Assembly: GCA_008711295.1 (NCBI GenBank)
Contig: VUYV01000191.1
Span: 1,240,816 to 1,304,815 of the forward strand
Length of the DNA: 64,000 nucleotides
Direction: 5' to 3'
DNA from: Anarhynchus alexandrinus
Taxonomy: Eukaryota; Chordata; Aves; Charadriiformes; Charadriidae
Every line of letters starts with the position of its first letter. The stretch's first letter is position 1. The position numbers were made by a program, and so were the translations under genes. This document shows positions 23,521 through 36,600 of this stretch, in pieces. The notes under the pieces are model-generated. The model was given only the letters and a program-made list of their open reading frames with translations, was not told the origin of the DNA and did not search any database.

Positions 23521-25490
23521 TCATACAGCTGTCTTGTTGGTACCTATCCTAAATACATCTTTCACATTTAAAAGGAGAGAATTTGTGTTGACTCCTCTTA
23601 TGATGATTAATTTGGAAATTTTGAAGAGTTTCCTGGAAACTCAGCAGAATATTTTGGTATACTCCTAAGGAAGAAATTCAATGAGCACAAACACAATCCT
23701 TTTTAGTATGGTTCTAATCCTGTACTAGTGGCCACACTTGCACAGCGTCCATGTGTCAGATTCCCTAGTCCTTGATAAGGATTCACAGACTGAATCTCCT
23801 GAAGAGGTGTAGCCATACACGAGCCCTGAGATTAAATAACCATTCACACGTGACATCTGGTAAGGACACCTTTTGGGCTATAACTGACAATGAGTGCTTG
23901 CAGCCTGTTTTAGGGCGAAGGTGAAAGAGGATAACTTAAAGGACTAGTCAATATGTTTCAGATAGAATACAGTAAAGAACAGCCTCTTAACCTGCCTTTC
24001 ACCAGATTAATCCACTGCTGCTCCATCGTGGTATAAATTCACGCTTCTGGGCATTTTGGTCTACACGATGAGCAAAGGAACAATTGGGTTTTTTAAGCTT
24101 ACCAGAATCCTTTCTTTTCTTTGACAATACTGATGGGTGAGGTACCTACTGACCTACTGATGTGGCAGCAGTTAGTTGATGTGTTTTGTCGGAGACCAGG
24201 ATTTGATACGTAAATTGAACGGCTCTCCAGACATGACCTCCCTTTGTAAGAAGCTGATGCGCACTAGAAAGGCTCCTTACAAACTTTCAGACTCTTTGAA
24301 CATTAAAGTTCCTTTCAAGTTAATAATTAAGCCATTTAAAAATAAAGACGTAGAATGCATTTGATCTAGCTTTTCATACCTTCTGTGCTCAGTAAATAGA
24401 GTGCCTTGAACAAAGCCGCTTAATTCGAAAGGTTACGGGTGTGAAGTAAAATAGTGCCATCTGGTTTAGAGGAGGAATTCGTGCAAGGGAACGCTCAGCC
24501 AGCATTACTCCGAACATCTTACACAAAAACATGGAGACTATAGTGTGTCTTGTTTAAATAATCTCTTCTATAAAATCACACTTTTCAAAATTAATAATCC
24601 AGATTTTTTTTTTCTAGTATAAGACAGCAGCAATATTAATCCACTCTTTTCTCCCAAGATTTGCTAGCATTTCTGTAGAAATTAGAGAAGGACAAATAGA
24701 AGGGAAAAATAGAGGGAGCAAAAGGAATTCTTGGTTTATATAAAAATTATTTTTCGAGTTTGAAAAAAAAGACATTTTTGCAGAAAAGCTTATATAACTT
24801 TGTCAAAGGCGGTTTTAATTTGCAGAATTTAAAACGAATTATTTATGTTTTGAATAAATGCAAATACAGCATTTAAGAAAATGACCTTTGCGTTACTTAC
24901 TTCACTAATTACCTCCAAAACACCTCCAAAGCATACAATATAATTTAAAATCATGTTAAATTGGCAAAAATTGCAAAGTACTTTCCTAAGGTTCAGGTGT
25001 TAGAACGAACATCTTTGACATATTTTTATTTACTACAACTGTGCACCGTGTCTTGAGATTTTCTCATTACAATGATCGCTTCATGAACTGTTCACTTGCT
25101 TACTCAAGTGTTTTTTCCATTTTCTCTCTTTGCAGTCTATTTCTGATATAGAAACTACATACTGGTTTTTAAAAGCAAAATTATTATTTTTATCATATGG
25201 AAGAGAAGTTGGTAAGAATGCAAATACAGAATATTTCCATATAATAACAGCAAAGTCCTTAGAGTTGGTTCTTCATTTTTCTCTATAAACAAAGCCCTCG
25301 ACTAGTGTTATTCCATTTCTGATCAGAATATGATTGCGTAGTGGGTATTAATGGCTGTGGTAGACATCTAAGCCATTTTTTAAAACTCTCCTCGGTCTCA
25401 GAAAATATTAAGAGTAGCACATCTCTGACTGTGTATTAACAGCTTAGTGGTAATACTTACTCAGTCTGTGAACTTCTGTTCAGTGTCACT
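23521..25490. other. AT-rich non-coding sequence, no gene recognised
   Basis: No gene is recognised. The part at about 24780-25000 is AT-rich without simple repeats and has several TAATT cores plus a TGACCTTTG-type nuclear receptor half-site near 24880. It may be regulatory, but this is weak evidence. Confidence 0.6.
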
Positions 25491-25608
25491 GACATTCACT
25501 GTAAAGGGAGATTGTCGTGATAGATGTAGGAAGTTACGTTACTATACCACAGACATTCACTGTAAGGGGAGATTGTCGTGATAGATGTAGGAAGTTACGT
25601 TGCTATAG
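25491..25608. repeat. 61-bp tandem duplication, two copies
   Basis: Unit one is 25491-25551 and unit two starts at 25552 with GACATTCACTGTAAGGGG. The copies differ by about two bases over 57 aligned positions and carry no indel. Function is unknown. The near identity suggests a recent event. Confidence 0.92.
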
Positions 25609-27550
25609 TTGCAATCACTAATCTTATCTCCTATTAAAAAAAATAATCTTCAGTATCCTGTATTCATTGAATGTAAATGTCTTTGAGCCTTTTTACTCAT
25701 GGTGTTTAATTTTCAAAGGTAAATTCATTCAATTTGTACAACCAGAGAGGTTTTGAAATAGGTCTTTTGGGAGTGGTATATAGAAACTTAGAAAAATCCT
25801 ATACAACACTACAGGTGTGCAGAAAGATAAATGCTATTGGCCTGACCCTTCCTCACTACCGACGGTCAGAGTACGTAAGATGAAATATTGCATCTCGTGT
25901 AACAAAAAGTGAACTTTTACTGGAACTGATGTTAAGAAATGTTCATGTAAACTACTTTAGAAAACACACACAGAGATTTTTTTTTCATTAACTGTGCTTG
26001 GAAGAGCAACCTAAGTTGTATTTTCTGATTGTAACGGAACGTTATACAGTTAGGTGAGATTAATTTCCTGGGAAATGCATAATGTAGTCAAGTAAGCAGA
26101 GCTGGACATGAAGAAAGGAATAAACGTAGATTATGTGCTAAGCAATTTAAACCTCTGTCTATTCGTGTGTCAATGCCAGCGTGCAGATACAAAAGCTGAG
26201 GTCACGAAATGAGGGAGAAGCAGAACTGGCAGCAGTTGCGTGTGTAAGCCTCATGTATCTACAGATACTTAGAATTGCCTTTTCCTCATTTCTTTTTCTG
26301 TTCAAATACATTCCCCTGTTCAGCTTAAATATTTTTTGGCATATACTTTATGAATGTCTATCCTTGCTATCGCTATTACCTACAAAGACAAAAAGCTCGC
26401 CGTGAATAGCCGGAACTGTTTGATCAGTAAGACAGCTACTTTACAAGAGGTAGAACCATTTGAACGGATTTTTTGTATCATACTGACATTTGCAATGATG
26501 GTTCTTTTCATCAAGATTAAAGCTTGAGTAAATTCTGAACCCAAGCAATTTGTAGAAAATATTTTTCGTTTTACTTTGGAGCTCTGAGAGAGGAAAAAGT
26601 AGGAATCCACTTTCTCCGAGTACTTCAGAAAAAAGAAAGTTGGACACAGTTGTATATGTGGTGTTGTCAGGGAAGCAAAGCTTCAGCATTTTTTTTTCTT
26701 TTTTGCATTATTTTTCCTAACAATGACAACCAGTAGTTAACATTTTATAGGCTTAAATTGTTTCCAAAGTTAAATTTTGTTTCGGGAAAATATGAACAGG
26801 AGTCCGTCAGTTCCTTTAATTTCCAAGAGTATAGTATGTTTGCATGAACAAATATGTATTCTTCTTTGAGGGAGTTTATGTGCATGAAAAATGTAAACCA
26901 ACTCAAACCTCACGCCATAAGGAGCTTTCCAGGTTACCGAATGCCCTTCCTTAGTGTTGTTTATACATCAAGGTTCTCCGAATTCCCCTATTGGTAACGC
27001 CAATAATTGTCTGAAACCCCATCTTTCCTACATCTAAAGTAAAAAAAAAATATATTTTTAATGTCTGTGATGAGCTGTGCTGCACCTTTCCCTGTCATTA
27101 CTGTCATTCTTTCCCAACAATATATTTTCACGTTGTTTAGTGGTGAGCCGTGCTTCACATTATGGTTTGCATTTTCTCAGAAAAGCATCTGGAGATAGAC
27201 ATGTAATGGCATTACTCTGGTAATAATTGTGTTAAATAACTGCAGGAAAGAGATAGCACATAACTATTTATTGTTATAATTCTGCCGCTATTGCACTCCA
27301 GTGAAGATCGGGGCTCCGGTCTGCTATATAACAAGATACTAAGAGCTTGACAGTGTAAATACCCAGCTGAAAAAAAGGTTGCTAAAACTAAAAGAATCAC
27401 GAACAGAGTGATGATTTGAATATACGGCATTGTTGTTTCCTTTTTTTTTTCATTTTATAAATAGTTGTAGATTAAGTAACACATACGGCAAAAACCTAGA
27501 AAAGGCACGATGAAAAGACAGTTTAGAAAGTAACTAAAAGGTGCGAGAAG
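25609..27550. other. AT-rich non-coding sequence, no gene recognised
   Basis: Short frames on both strands overlap each other and show no recognisable domain. Poly(A) and poly(T) tracts occur near 25.98, 26.69, 27.04 and 27.44 kb. Confidence 0.65.
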
Positions 27551-27619
27551 AATCATAGAACCATAGAATCATAGAATGGTTTAGGTTGGAAAGGACCTTG
27601 AAGATCATCGAGTTCCAAT
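27551..27619 (-). mobile_element. Short CR1 3' tail fragment
   Basis: The plus strand shows AATCATAGAA-type octamers, then GGTTTAGGTTGGAAAGGACC and CTTGAAGATCATCGAG, the reverse complement of the CR1 3' terminus. It matches the tails at 33.6 and 48.2 kb almost exactly, so it is from the same young subfamily. It is only about 70 bases long. Its truncation edge overlaps a direct repeat of ATCGAGTTCCAA (27607-27618 and 27626-27637). Confidence 0.95.
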
Positions 27620-27954
27620 CAAGAAATCGAGTTCCAAGAAAAAGATGTGAGAAGAAAAAAAAAGGAGAAATTTGGGCAAAAAGCATGATCCGGAGCATTG
27701 TTGAAGATTTACGGTCAGTGGTACATCAGAGAGAAAAGCACTGTCTAATAACAGCCTGGTGACTGCCGCAGCAACCTCTGCAGCTGCTTCTGCTGCCCGT
27801 GGCCCTAAGAGTGCCTTTCCCAGCAGGTCAGGAAACCCGTTATCCTGCCACCGAAAACAGGCTCACCATGTTAACATGCTTATTATAACTATAGCGACGT
27901 ATTTTCTGTTTCCTTGCAAAGCAAACCTAGGATAAAGTCTTGCTTTCATTCATG

Positions 27955-29465
27955 GGTGGGGTGGGTTTTCTCCTGTGCCCGGAGTCCCAACCCCGTGGCG
28001 TCTGAGGAGACGTGTGGCCTTCAGCAAAGGGGAGGCTGGGACAGGCGGGTGGGACGCGTTACTGGGTGAGCTGGGAAGTCTGGAGGAGGGAGAGAGGAGC
28101 AAATGCCAGACAAGGAAAGCAGAGCGGGAGAGAAGGCAGGTGATGCCTGTTGAGGCTGATGGAGCCCACCTGGGAGGACCCCTCCCTCAGGAGATCACTG
28201 AGGGCCTGTGCTGAGGAAAGCACATTGCTGAGGGTCCTTGCCTGGGTTAGGTGCAGGAATAAGTTTGTCTGAACCATTTTGGGGATTATTTTTTTATTTT
28301 TAAGTGAGATCTGCTATATTCTGACAGCCTACGAAGCAAAGCAGTAGCCTTCTCTAGGAGAACAGACAGATGATATAGTTACGGATTGTTGGTGATTTGT
28401 GGAGATGGCTGCAAAATGGAGAAGGAGCTGAAGCAGCAGAGAAGACAAATGAGAAAAGCTTGGGGAAAGGATCGAAAGAAAGATGTAGGTAGTGCCACAG
28501 TCTGCTAATGAGACAAAAAAAAAAAGCAAACCTGTAGGAGTAGGCGTTTGTGACTTGAGGGAAAAACCACAAGGAATAGACTCTCCTCCTGTGAAGCCTG
28601 CAAAAGCCAGGAGGGCTGTGTGCCTTGTGGCCGAGCAGAAGATGGCATGGCAGCAGGAGGGTACGTGCAGTGTGTGGGGCAGAAGACCAAAGAAAGAGAG
28701 CCTGGCTGATTCTGGAACGAGGTAGGTCTGGGCCCGGGTGATAAACCTACTTGCTTGAAAACGGTCTTATACCCTGCATGAAAAAAGGAGCTGATGCTGT
28801 GGTGAGTTAACGGGAGGGGAGTATGTGGTCCCATCTTTTGTGTTGCAAAACTTGGTCTACAAATCCTGGAGAATCCCTGAGGAAGGTTTGCATCCTGTGT
28901 CCCCCCTGCCTGAGGGGAAGATGTTGCTTATCAAAACTGTGGGAGATCCTGACAGAAGGATGAGGATGCTGGCAAGGGAGGTGCACCAAGAATAAATGGC
29001 TCAGGACAGGAGCGGTCTCAGCAGCTCCTTAGCTGTGCTCGGCGTGAAGCGGGTGATGCAGGTTGGCACTGCCGTGTCGGGCATGGCAAAGCAGGGAAGT
29101 CGGCATGGGGGTGAAGGTGAGGTGCACTGAGTTGTCCTGCTTTCTTCCATGGTCTAGTAACTGTTTGCAAGCCCGCTCTGGTAAACTAACAACTATCTTA
29201 GGACTAGCGAGGTAGCTGGAAACAAGAACTACCAGCAGTAGGTATGCTGCTGGGTCTGTTGCAGGAGCTGAAGGTCGACAGCCATGTTTCTGCAGCTTGT
29301 GCTGAGCTGCTCCGTGCAGTATTCTTAAATTAATAGCCCAAGCTGTGGATGAGCGATGTTACAGGAGCCCTGCCCAGGCTGGGCAGCTCTGAGGAACAGT
29401 TCTCGTCTCCCGGTGTAGTGAGTTGTGAGCCTTAACAAGTAGATGAGGCGCGAGGAGCCTTGCTG
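27955..29465. other. GC- and purine-richer non-coding block
   Basis: For about 1.5 kb the plus strand is richer in G and in GGA/GAG purine runs than the sequence on either side. Open frames on both strands are 60-109 codons, overlap, and show no known domain. I looked for retroviral motifs, LTR ends and CR1 sequence and recognised none. It may be a lineage-specific repeat, an old insertion, or a locally GC-rich isochore patch. Confidence 0.5.
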
Positions 29466-29529
29466 CTGTTGCCTGCTGCTTGGAGCCCTGTTCCTGGCAT
29501 GTCCCTTATTCCTGCACTGCCTTACACCC

Positions 29530-29789
29530 TGCCCTGCTGCTTTTGTCAGTCTTTCCAGCTGAAGTCTAATCTAGTCGGTTTTCTATCCTGTACCTTAATT
29601 CTTTCTTCACCCTATATTTTTTTTATTTTCATGGGTTTTTTATGTTTTCCTCCTTGAGCACATTTTCTTATCACCATTCTTTTTTGCGTCCAGCTCTTTC
29701 CCCTTCCCCCTTTGTGTCACTTTCTACTCCTGTTTTCCCACATCTCATCTTCTCTTCTCTCATTTTGTTCTCATTACACATCTCTCAAG
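29530..29789. repeat. Pyrimidine-rich tract ending in an AG
   Basis: About 250 bases are T/C-rich on the plus strand and end CATCTCTCAAG, followed 14 bases later by GTAAGA. The tract could serve as a strong polypyrimidine tract, but the putative exon would be only 14 bases, so I do not call it as a gene. Confidence 0.5.
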
Positions 29790-29803
29790 GAGAGCTTGTT
29801 AAG

Positions 29804-32797
29804 GTAAGAAGAAAAAGAACTAAATACTTTGCCAGTTCCCTTCTAAAGGTCTTTCCTCTAATTACTAGCAAACCAGTTGTACTTGATAAAACAAATTACC
29901 AAACCACGTTTTCTCCTGTGACTCACTTGGAATTCCCTTCTGTATGAAAAGTTAAAGATAAAGATAGGCTGGTTCACAGCATAGTCAAGCCTAAGTGAAG
30001 ACATCTGTGTAAAAGCTTGCAAGAAGCTTGGGTTTGGTTTTTTTTTAACCTGCAATGATTTTTGGTGGGCACAATTCCTAACTGCAGGTGCCCACATGGG
30101 AACTGCAGAATAAGCCAATGCCTCAGACTGGTGAATGCCACTTGGCCAACAAATACTCATCTGGTGGGAGGGAAGTTGAAATATGGGAAACACCTGAGAC
30201 TGTGAATTAGAAAGCTAACTGTAAATAGGATTTTTTTTTTTTTAAAGGCAACTTCAGTGACAAAATTAGAGTAAATATCAATTCACTGTTATGTCTCTGA
30301 TTTTAGAAGTTATTAAAAGCAGCTGGCAACCATAGAAAGCTGGGTCATACCAATTAGTCCTTCTTTATAAGAAAGCTTGTTTCCAACTCTCTTTAAAAAA
30401 TAAAAAAATCAACTTTCCAAAGGCATAGGGACACTTTTAGAAATGTCAGATGCATGAGAAGTGAAAGAGAAATTTCTTTATATATTCTTTTTTGATGCTT
30501 TTAAAAGATGAACTTTCTTCTTCTCACTCCCATTTCCTGCTAATTATCCCTAACCATAACACTGCTGCTTGTAACCCTATTTTAAATGACACACTGTAGA
30601 TCTCTGACCTAGACAGCAGAAACTTTTTTCAGAAGTATTATTTATTTAATCATCAATACTTTAAAGCTTTTTTTTAAAAAAAAAAAAAAAGTAGTGGTGG
30701 GGAATGTTTTTAACATGTCTATTGCACTTTAATGGCTGCTTACTTTAGGACTGAACGCGTTCTTTTCATTTACACTCCTTGAAGTCTTGCTCTCCTCCGA
30801 GGGCTGTTTCTCCCCCTCTGGGAAAGGGGGGTACTGGTGGAAACGTGAAAACCTGGGGAAAAATAAGCAGTAAGCTTGGTCCTGAGTGAGGGTCCTGTAC
30901 TCTCAGTAGCAGATGAAGGGACAGCAGATGTGATGGGGAGTGAGGGAGGGGATAGTGAGGGTACCAATACACTGTGGCTACAGCATATTTATTGGTACAG
31001 GTGGGTTTGGGTTGTCCCTGTACCAGGTTCTAATAAACAAACCAGAACCCAGCACAGGGTAAGGGTGTGTTGAGGCCGTTCAGTGGCGGGTAGCGTGGCC
31101 ACGGGAGCCAGTGCTGGCCCGAGCTCCTGCATCATCCGGATGATCCTGCGCAGCGCAGTATGGCTATATCGCGTAATGGTGAGACATCTGCCTTGCTGAC
31201 GGGCTGGGCGTGCAGCAATCCGAGCCTTGGCCATGAATGGTGGGATCGGTTAGGTCAGGCGCGGATCCACACTGAGGTTTCTATGCTAATGTGCAACTTT
31301 GGCATCAGTAACCTCCAGGAGATGCGTTTCTCTGCGATATTCTGCGCTGTACTGATGTGCTTGCGGTTCCAGGGCCTTTGCTAGATAATGTTTGGCTTCA
31401 AAAGTTACACTTATCTTTCATATTTTCTTGGTTTTGTCTATTCATATTTAGTTGCTTCCCTTTACCAGCGTGCATATTTTCAAAAATAGACAAGAATTTT
31501 TTACCCAGTCAGTTCAGCTTCTTGCTGTGCCTGTGCCTGAGCTTCTGTGAATGAAATAACTGTGACTGAGGGACTGTATTAAATGAGTAGGTATAAAATA
31601 TGACTGAAGCACAAATTGGGCCTGTATTGAGTCAGAAAGCGAGTGAGATTTCCCTTTCAGTAGGGACATACCTTTGCTCATATAAATGTGATAAATTGCC
31701 TATGCATAATAAAAAAGTTTCATCTCGTTATGATTCACCATATAAAAACTGATTTCTGTAGAACTCTTTTGCTGACTCTTGCGTGCTTTTATTACTGCTT
31801 TTTAGATTTAGTTCTTCCTTAAAGTGCTCCTTAAAGGAGTATTTTTTTTTTCTGCCTTTGTTCCTATGCGTGTTCACATAGTTGTCATGAAAGGGATCTC
31901 CCCAAAGTATTAAATATCTCTCAAGCGTTTATTAAGTGAGTTAATAAACCGTTGACACTTTCTATTTATATGAATGTATTTATCCTTATTCTGCATGATG
32001 TTGTGTGTGTGTTTTTATATCCACGAGTTCAAAATCAGTGTTAAATAGCTCGATGCCTTTTTGACCAGCAACCCCGCGAGCTGCCTGCTGTGAGCTCCTG
32101 CCAGCGGTGGGCACGGGGAAAGGAATTGATTGTTCTGTGGGGAACTCATTTCTTTTAAAGCACGTTTTTAACGCGTTTTAAGCCTGTCAGGACATGACGT
32201 GCGCACCTTAGCATCTTAAGCCCTGTCAGCCCCTGATGGTTACCAGTCACTGGTAATCACAGGTCTTCCTGCTCCAGTTTCTCCTCTGCCTAATGCACCG
32301 AGGTGAGCGGGGGCCCGTGTGGCGCTGCGAGGTCGGAGCTGGAGTGGAAGGTGGGCTCGACACGTAGGACACTTCCCAACGTGCTCACTCGCCATCATCT
32401 CCAGGTTTACAGCTGCCCTAGGCGAGGAAAGCCCTGCCGTTCGTCTGGCTGTTGGGGGATTAGCTTAACCCCAGCACCATAAGATAAAAGGAGAGTACTT
32501 ATTAATCACGGTCCGAACAGGCTTTAGTTACAAAGCTTATAAAATGTACAAATCAAGAAATGGTTTTGATGTAGTCAGGCTGAAGTTCTGTTGGAAGTCT
32601 CCTTTCTCATGTCCTGGCGTCCTGCCTTCCCTTTTGGGCAAGGGGCAGTCTGGGGGTTGAGCCTGTTCTCTTCTTCTGCCTGCCCAAATCTTACGGATGG
32701 GTTCAGTCTTTCGGTTTAAGTTCTCTCTTTCTGTTGGTTGCTGCCCTGGAAATAGTCTGACCCTTTAATTAAAATAAACATCGCTTCAGCCTCTTAC
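29804..32797. other. Non-coding sequence, no gene recognised
   Basis: No recognisable product is found in any frame. A T8-A16 inverted homopolymer run lies at about 30668-30691. Positions 31050-31270 and 32050-32480 are GC-richer with some CpGs. A short (GT)n run lies near 32.0 kb. Confidence 0.6.
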
Positions 32798-33611
32798 AAC
32801 CTGGACAGGCTGGAGAGGTGGGCCCAAGCCAACCTCATGCAGTTCAACAAGGCCAAGTGCAAGTCTTACATCTGGGTCGGGGCAATCTCAAGCACAAATA
32901 CAGGCTGGGCAGGGAATGGCTGGAGAGCAGCACTGAGGAGAAGGACCTGGGTGTGCTGATCGACGAGAAGCTCAACATGAGCCAGCAATGTGCGATCGCA
33001 GCCCAGAAGGCCAACCGCATCCTGGGCTGCATCAAAAGAAGTGTGGCCAGCAGGGCGAGGGAGGTGATTCTGCCCCTCTACTCCACTCTCGTGAGACCCC
33101 ACCTGGAGTACTGCGTCCAGCTCTGGAGTCCCCAACATAAGAAGGACATGGACCTGCTGGAGCGTGCCCAGAGGAGGGCCACGAGGATGATCCGAGGGCT
33201 GGAGCACCTCTCCTATGAGGAGAGGCTGAAGGAGTTGGGGCTGTTCAGCCTGGAGAAGGGGTGATCTTATTGCGGCCTTTCAGTCCCTAAAGGGGGCCTA
33301 CAGGAGAGCTGGGGAAGGACTTTTTACTGGGGCATGGAGTGACAGGACGAGGGGGGAATGGCTTCAAACTGGAAGAGGGCAGGTTTAGATTGAACATTAG
33401 GAAGAAGTTTTTCACTGTGAGGGTGGTGAGGCACTGGAACAGGTTGCCCAGAGAGGTTGTTGAGGCCCCATCCCTGGAGGTGTTCAAGGCCAGGCTGGAC
33501 GTGGCCTTGGGCAGCCTGGTGTGGTGGGAGGTGTCCCTGCCTATAGCAGGGGGGTTGGAACTCGATGATCTTCAAGGTCCTTTCCAACCTAAACCATTCT
33601 ATGATTCTATG
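32798..33611 (+). mobile_element. CR1 LINE, 5'-truncated, longest copy in the window
   Basis: About 810 bases of CR1 3' end. It enters ORF2 at the segment reading [20 protein letters not shown] and continues through [39 protein letters not shown] and [11 protein letters not shown] to the C-terminal part [16 protein letters not shown]. It ends in a 3' tail with two ATTCTATG-type octamers. Two breaks are visible. The frame shifts near 32862, where one base is missing compared with the family reading. About 11 bases present in the 10.4 kb copy are absent near 33260, where a stop follows GLFSLEKG. The element is truncated and non-functional. It is the sister of the copy at 10.4 kb. Confidence 0.97.
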
Positions 33612-36600
33612 AAATGCGTCTGTCTCTGTCAGAGCAGGGCCATCAGCTCTACTTGCTTTGCCAGTAACTGGCTCTAGTAGCTCCTCGCCGCAGCTCTACC
33701 ACCACGTTACAAGTCTGATGTTCCACTTTGCATTCCACAGTAAGGCGTATGTGAGCAATTCGTGGTACAAAGGTGAAAAACAAAAAAAAAAAGTAGCTCA
33801 TCACTAACTAGACACGTTGACCACGAATTGCTTGGGAACACCTGGTCTCCAACTTCTTTCTTCAAAGCAGACAGACCTTCAATGTTCACCCAGTTTTCTG
33901 TTGCACAGGTTCCATTGTGATTATTTTGGAGCGTATGGCTTGTAAAATTGGGAGTAAATAGTTACGGTTCAGCCTCTAATTTTATGTATTTTGGTTTGCT
34001 TTTTTTAATTGATGATAACCTATTTTCAGTTTTTGGAGAAAGCACATGCAACTGCATTTGAACGTCAATTATTTTTTGTTGTGTTGTAGTTTTTATGGCT
34101 GTTAAAATTATAGTGATCAAATATAAAGACTTGTTGCATTGTAAAATGTGTGCAGTGTAGATTTTGATTTGGTATAAAAAGAACAGATTCTAGCTCTGAA
34201 GTTAAATATTTGGCCTTGTTCTTAAATCTTGCCCACATCTCAACTGTGTATACATTTTTTTTGGTTATGCTTTTACCTTGCTTTTCACCTGACAAAAAAC
34301 CAACCACCACCCACACCTGCTTGCTTAATAAAAAAAGAAAGAAAACACCCAAGGAACAAAGTGTGCAGATGACTCTCTTTTTCTCTTGAAACAGAAAGAT
34401 CTATAAATTTAACAGAAAATAATTCAAACGATGAAGTAAATAGAGCGTTTTTGCTTTACCAGATTTAATCAGATATCCTCAGCCTAGCAGCAAACTTTGA
34501 GTTTACCATTCTATTTTTTTTTTTTCTAAAAGGGGAAAAGAAAAATGTAATATTTACAGTCAATATTGTGAAGAACTATCAATTACTGTGGGGTAAAACA
34601 AAAAAATAATAAAATTACTTTACAGCCTTATGATCCGCCTATCCTTTAAATACAACAGCTTAGAAAATTTAGCTTACAGGAGTGATCTAGGCTTTTTTAG
34701 CCTCAGATGTAGTCTTAATTTTGCACGTATGGTGTAAAGATTTGTATTACCTGTGGTTCTATACTCTATGTACAGATCCTTAAGTCTAATACATTTTATT
34801 GCAGCTAAGCTTAGAATTTGTTCCTCTGGCTGCTAATTTATTTTTTTTTTTCACTCGCCTACATGTAAGATAAAAATTTGTGCCTTTGCTCAGTAATGTT
34901 AAGTGTTTTAAAAATGTCCGCTTGTTCATTTAATACTGCCCTTGGTGTAGAAATCAAATTTTCTGTGTGAGGGGAAGCACAGGAGTCCAAATGTTGGCTC
35001 AGAAACGATGGCTCTTTTTTACTTGCGTGCTTGTGGGCGTACTTGCCCTCAGGGGCACACAGAAATGGCCTTTGGCAGCCACAGAGAGCAAACCCCAACT
35101 TCTGTAGAGTATAGGAACTAAAGCGGCAAAGTTGAAATGTATTTGGGGCTAAAGCAGAGGGTTTGGGAGGCGAAGGAAAGCAAATTGGAAATGTGTTGGT
35201 ACTGTTAATTTTACGAAGTTTAAACACAGATGAAGGGCGGGAGGGAAGAGTTGTGGGTTTTTTGGAGGGGGGTATTTTTACGGCTCTACACAGAACGGTC
35301 ATGTAGTGACACGTGTTATTTGGAGAAGCAAGTTGAGTACTGACACGAGGGCCGGTGTGGCTATCGAAACGGAGCGCCGTGAGGAACCCCCACGTGAAGT
35401 GCTAGCACTGAGACTGAATCGAAGCTTACCTTCGAGAAGAGATCTCGTCTTGGTGTAAGCTCCAGATGGAGGGAGAATCTTCTCAATATCTTAATTTGTC
35501 ATGCCAGTGGTTATTTATCCTATTCTGCTGGATACAGTTTTTAACCTTTATTTAACTTCTGTTTCTAGACATTAATCCATTAAGCATATCAACACGATTA
35601 AAGAGCCATCTCTATCATGTTGCTGCTATTTTTCTCTTAACCTTCTCATTGATAAGCAGAATAGATTGAGCTTCTACTCATGGGTGTTGTGTCTTCTCGT
35701 CCTTGTGTGCAATTTCAAGTGTTAGTTTTAAGTTTGGCTACTTTTTCTATGAGTGTGAGGGGGGAAACTAAACATGGCACGCATTCTGCTTCTCTCATCC
35801 TGCTTTAACTGTGTGTATCTTGTAATCACACCCTTCCACCGCACACAGTCAGTCCCCGGTGGATTCCACTTGGATGCTTTAAAGTCTGGATTTGTATATT
35901 TTTTTTTGTCGTTGTATATAGCTTAAAGAATTCTTGGCTTTGAGCTTTTTTTTTTTAATTTTCTTCTGATATAATAAGGCAGCTGTATGTCATAGTCCAA
36001 GTCTATAGTGCAGTCCAAAAAGCAGAGTAACTGCATGCACTGGCCCAGAGTGTTACTGAGACAGGTAAACAAGGAGAGCTGTAGCAGTGGTTTTCCTTAA
36101 TCAGTAGAGTAAAAGATATTTGCAAATCTCCAAGTCGTATGGTTGCTCTGCTCTCACACGTGCCACAGGGGCGTAAGCAGAGGTGGTCAGCAGGAGAGGT
36201 GTTCAGAGTTACCAACTTCAAACAAGTTGTGTTCCGAGATTAATGTCGAGCATCTTTTCCGGGATAAGCATTTTTTCAAGGTAGCTTACAAGTATTCCTG
36301 TTCAAGGCGATAAACTGATGTTTACCAGGTACTGCCAAGTGTTTCATTTCCAAGCATGTTTTTTAACCTCTGCTTAGCGCACCGCTCCTATTCAAGCAGA
36401 AAGCTTTTCTTTGGGAACCAAGGTTTAAGCAGAATAACAAATTTAATTAAAAACTGAAAACATTATTTTACCAGTGGGTCATGCCCAGTTTCTAGGCTTT
36501 ATTGTTCTCATGTGTTAGTAAAAACTTGCTAATTAAAATGTGTATGCAAATATATACGTGTCTTTAGCAATGGAAATGGGAGACTTGAGAGAAACCAAAG

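Noticed and set aside
27955..29465. Possible endogenous retrovirus in the GC-rich block
   Set aside because: No LTR pair, primer-binding site, polypurine tract arrangement or retroviral protein motif was recognised.
31150..31230. Weak resemblance to a tRNA (a TAATGGTGAG-like D-arm region and CTGCCTT)
   Set aside because: No B box, no acceptor stem and no clear cloverleaf could be found.
32454..32472. GGGGGATTAGCTTAACCCC, similar to the 5' end of some tRNA-Ala genes
   Set aside because: The remaining tRNA arms are absent. It reads better as a short near-palindrome.
34859..35302. A 147-codon minus-strand open frame
   Set aside because: No known motif, composition follows local base bias, and no splice or promoter evidence was visible.
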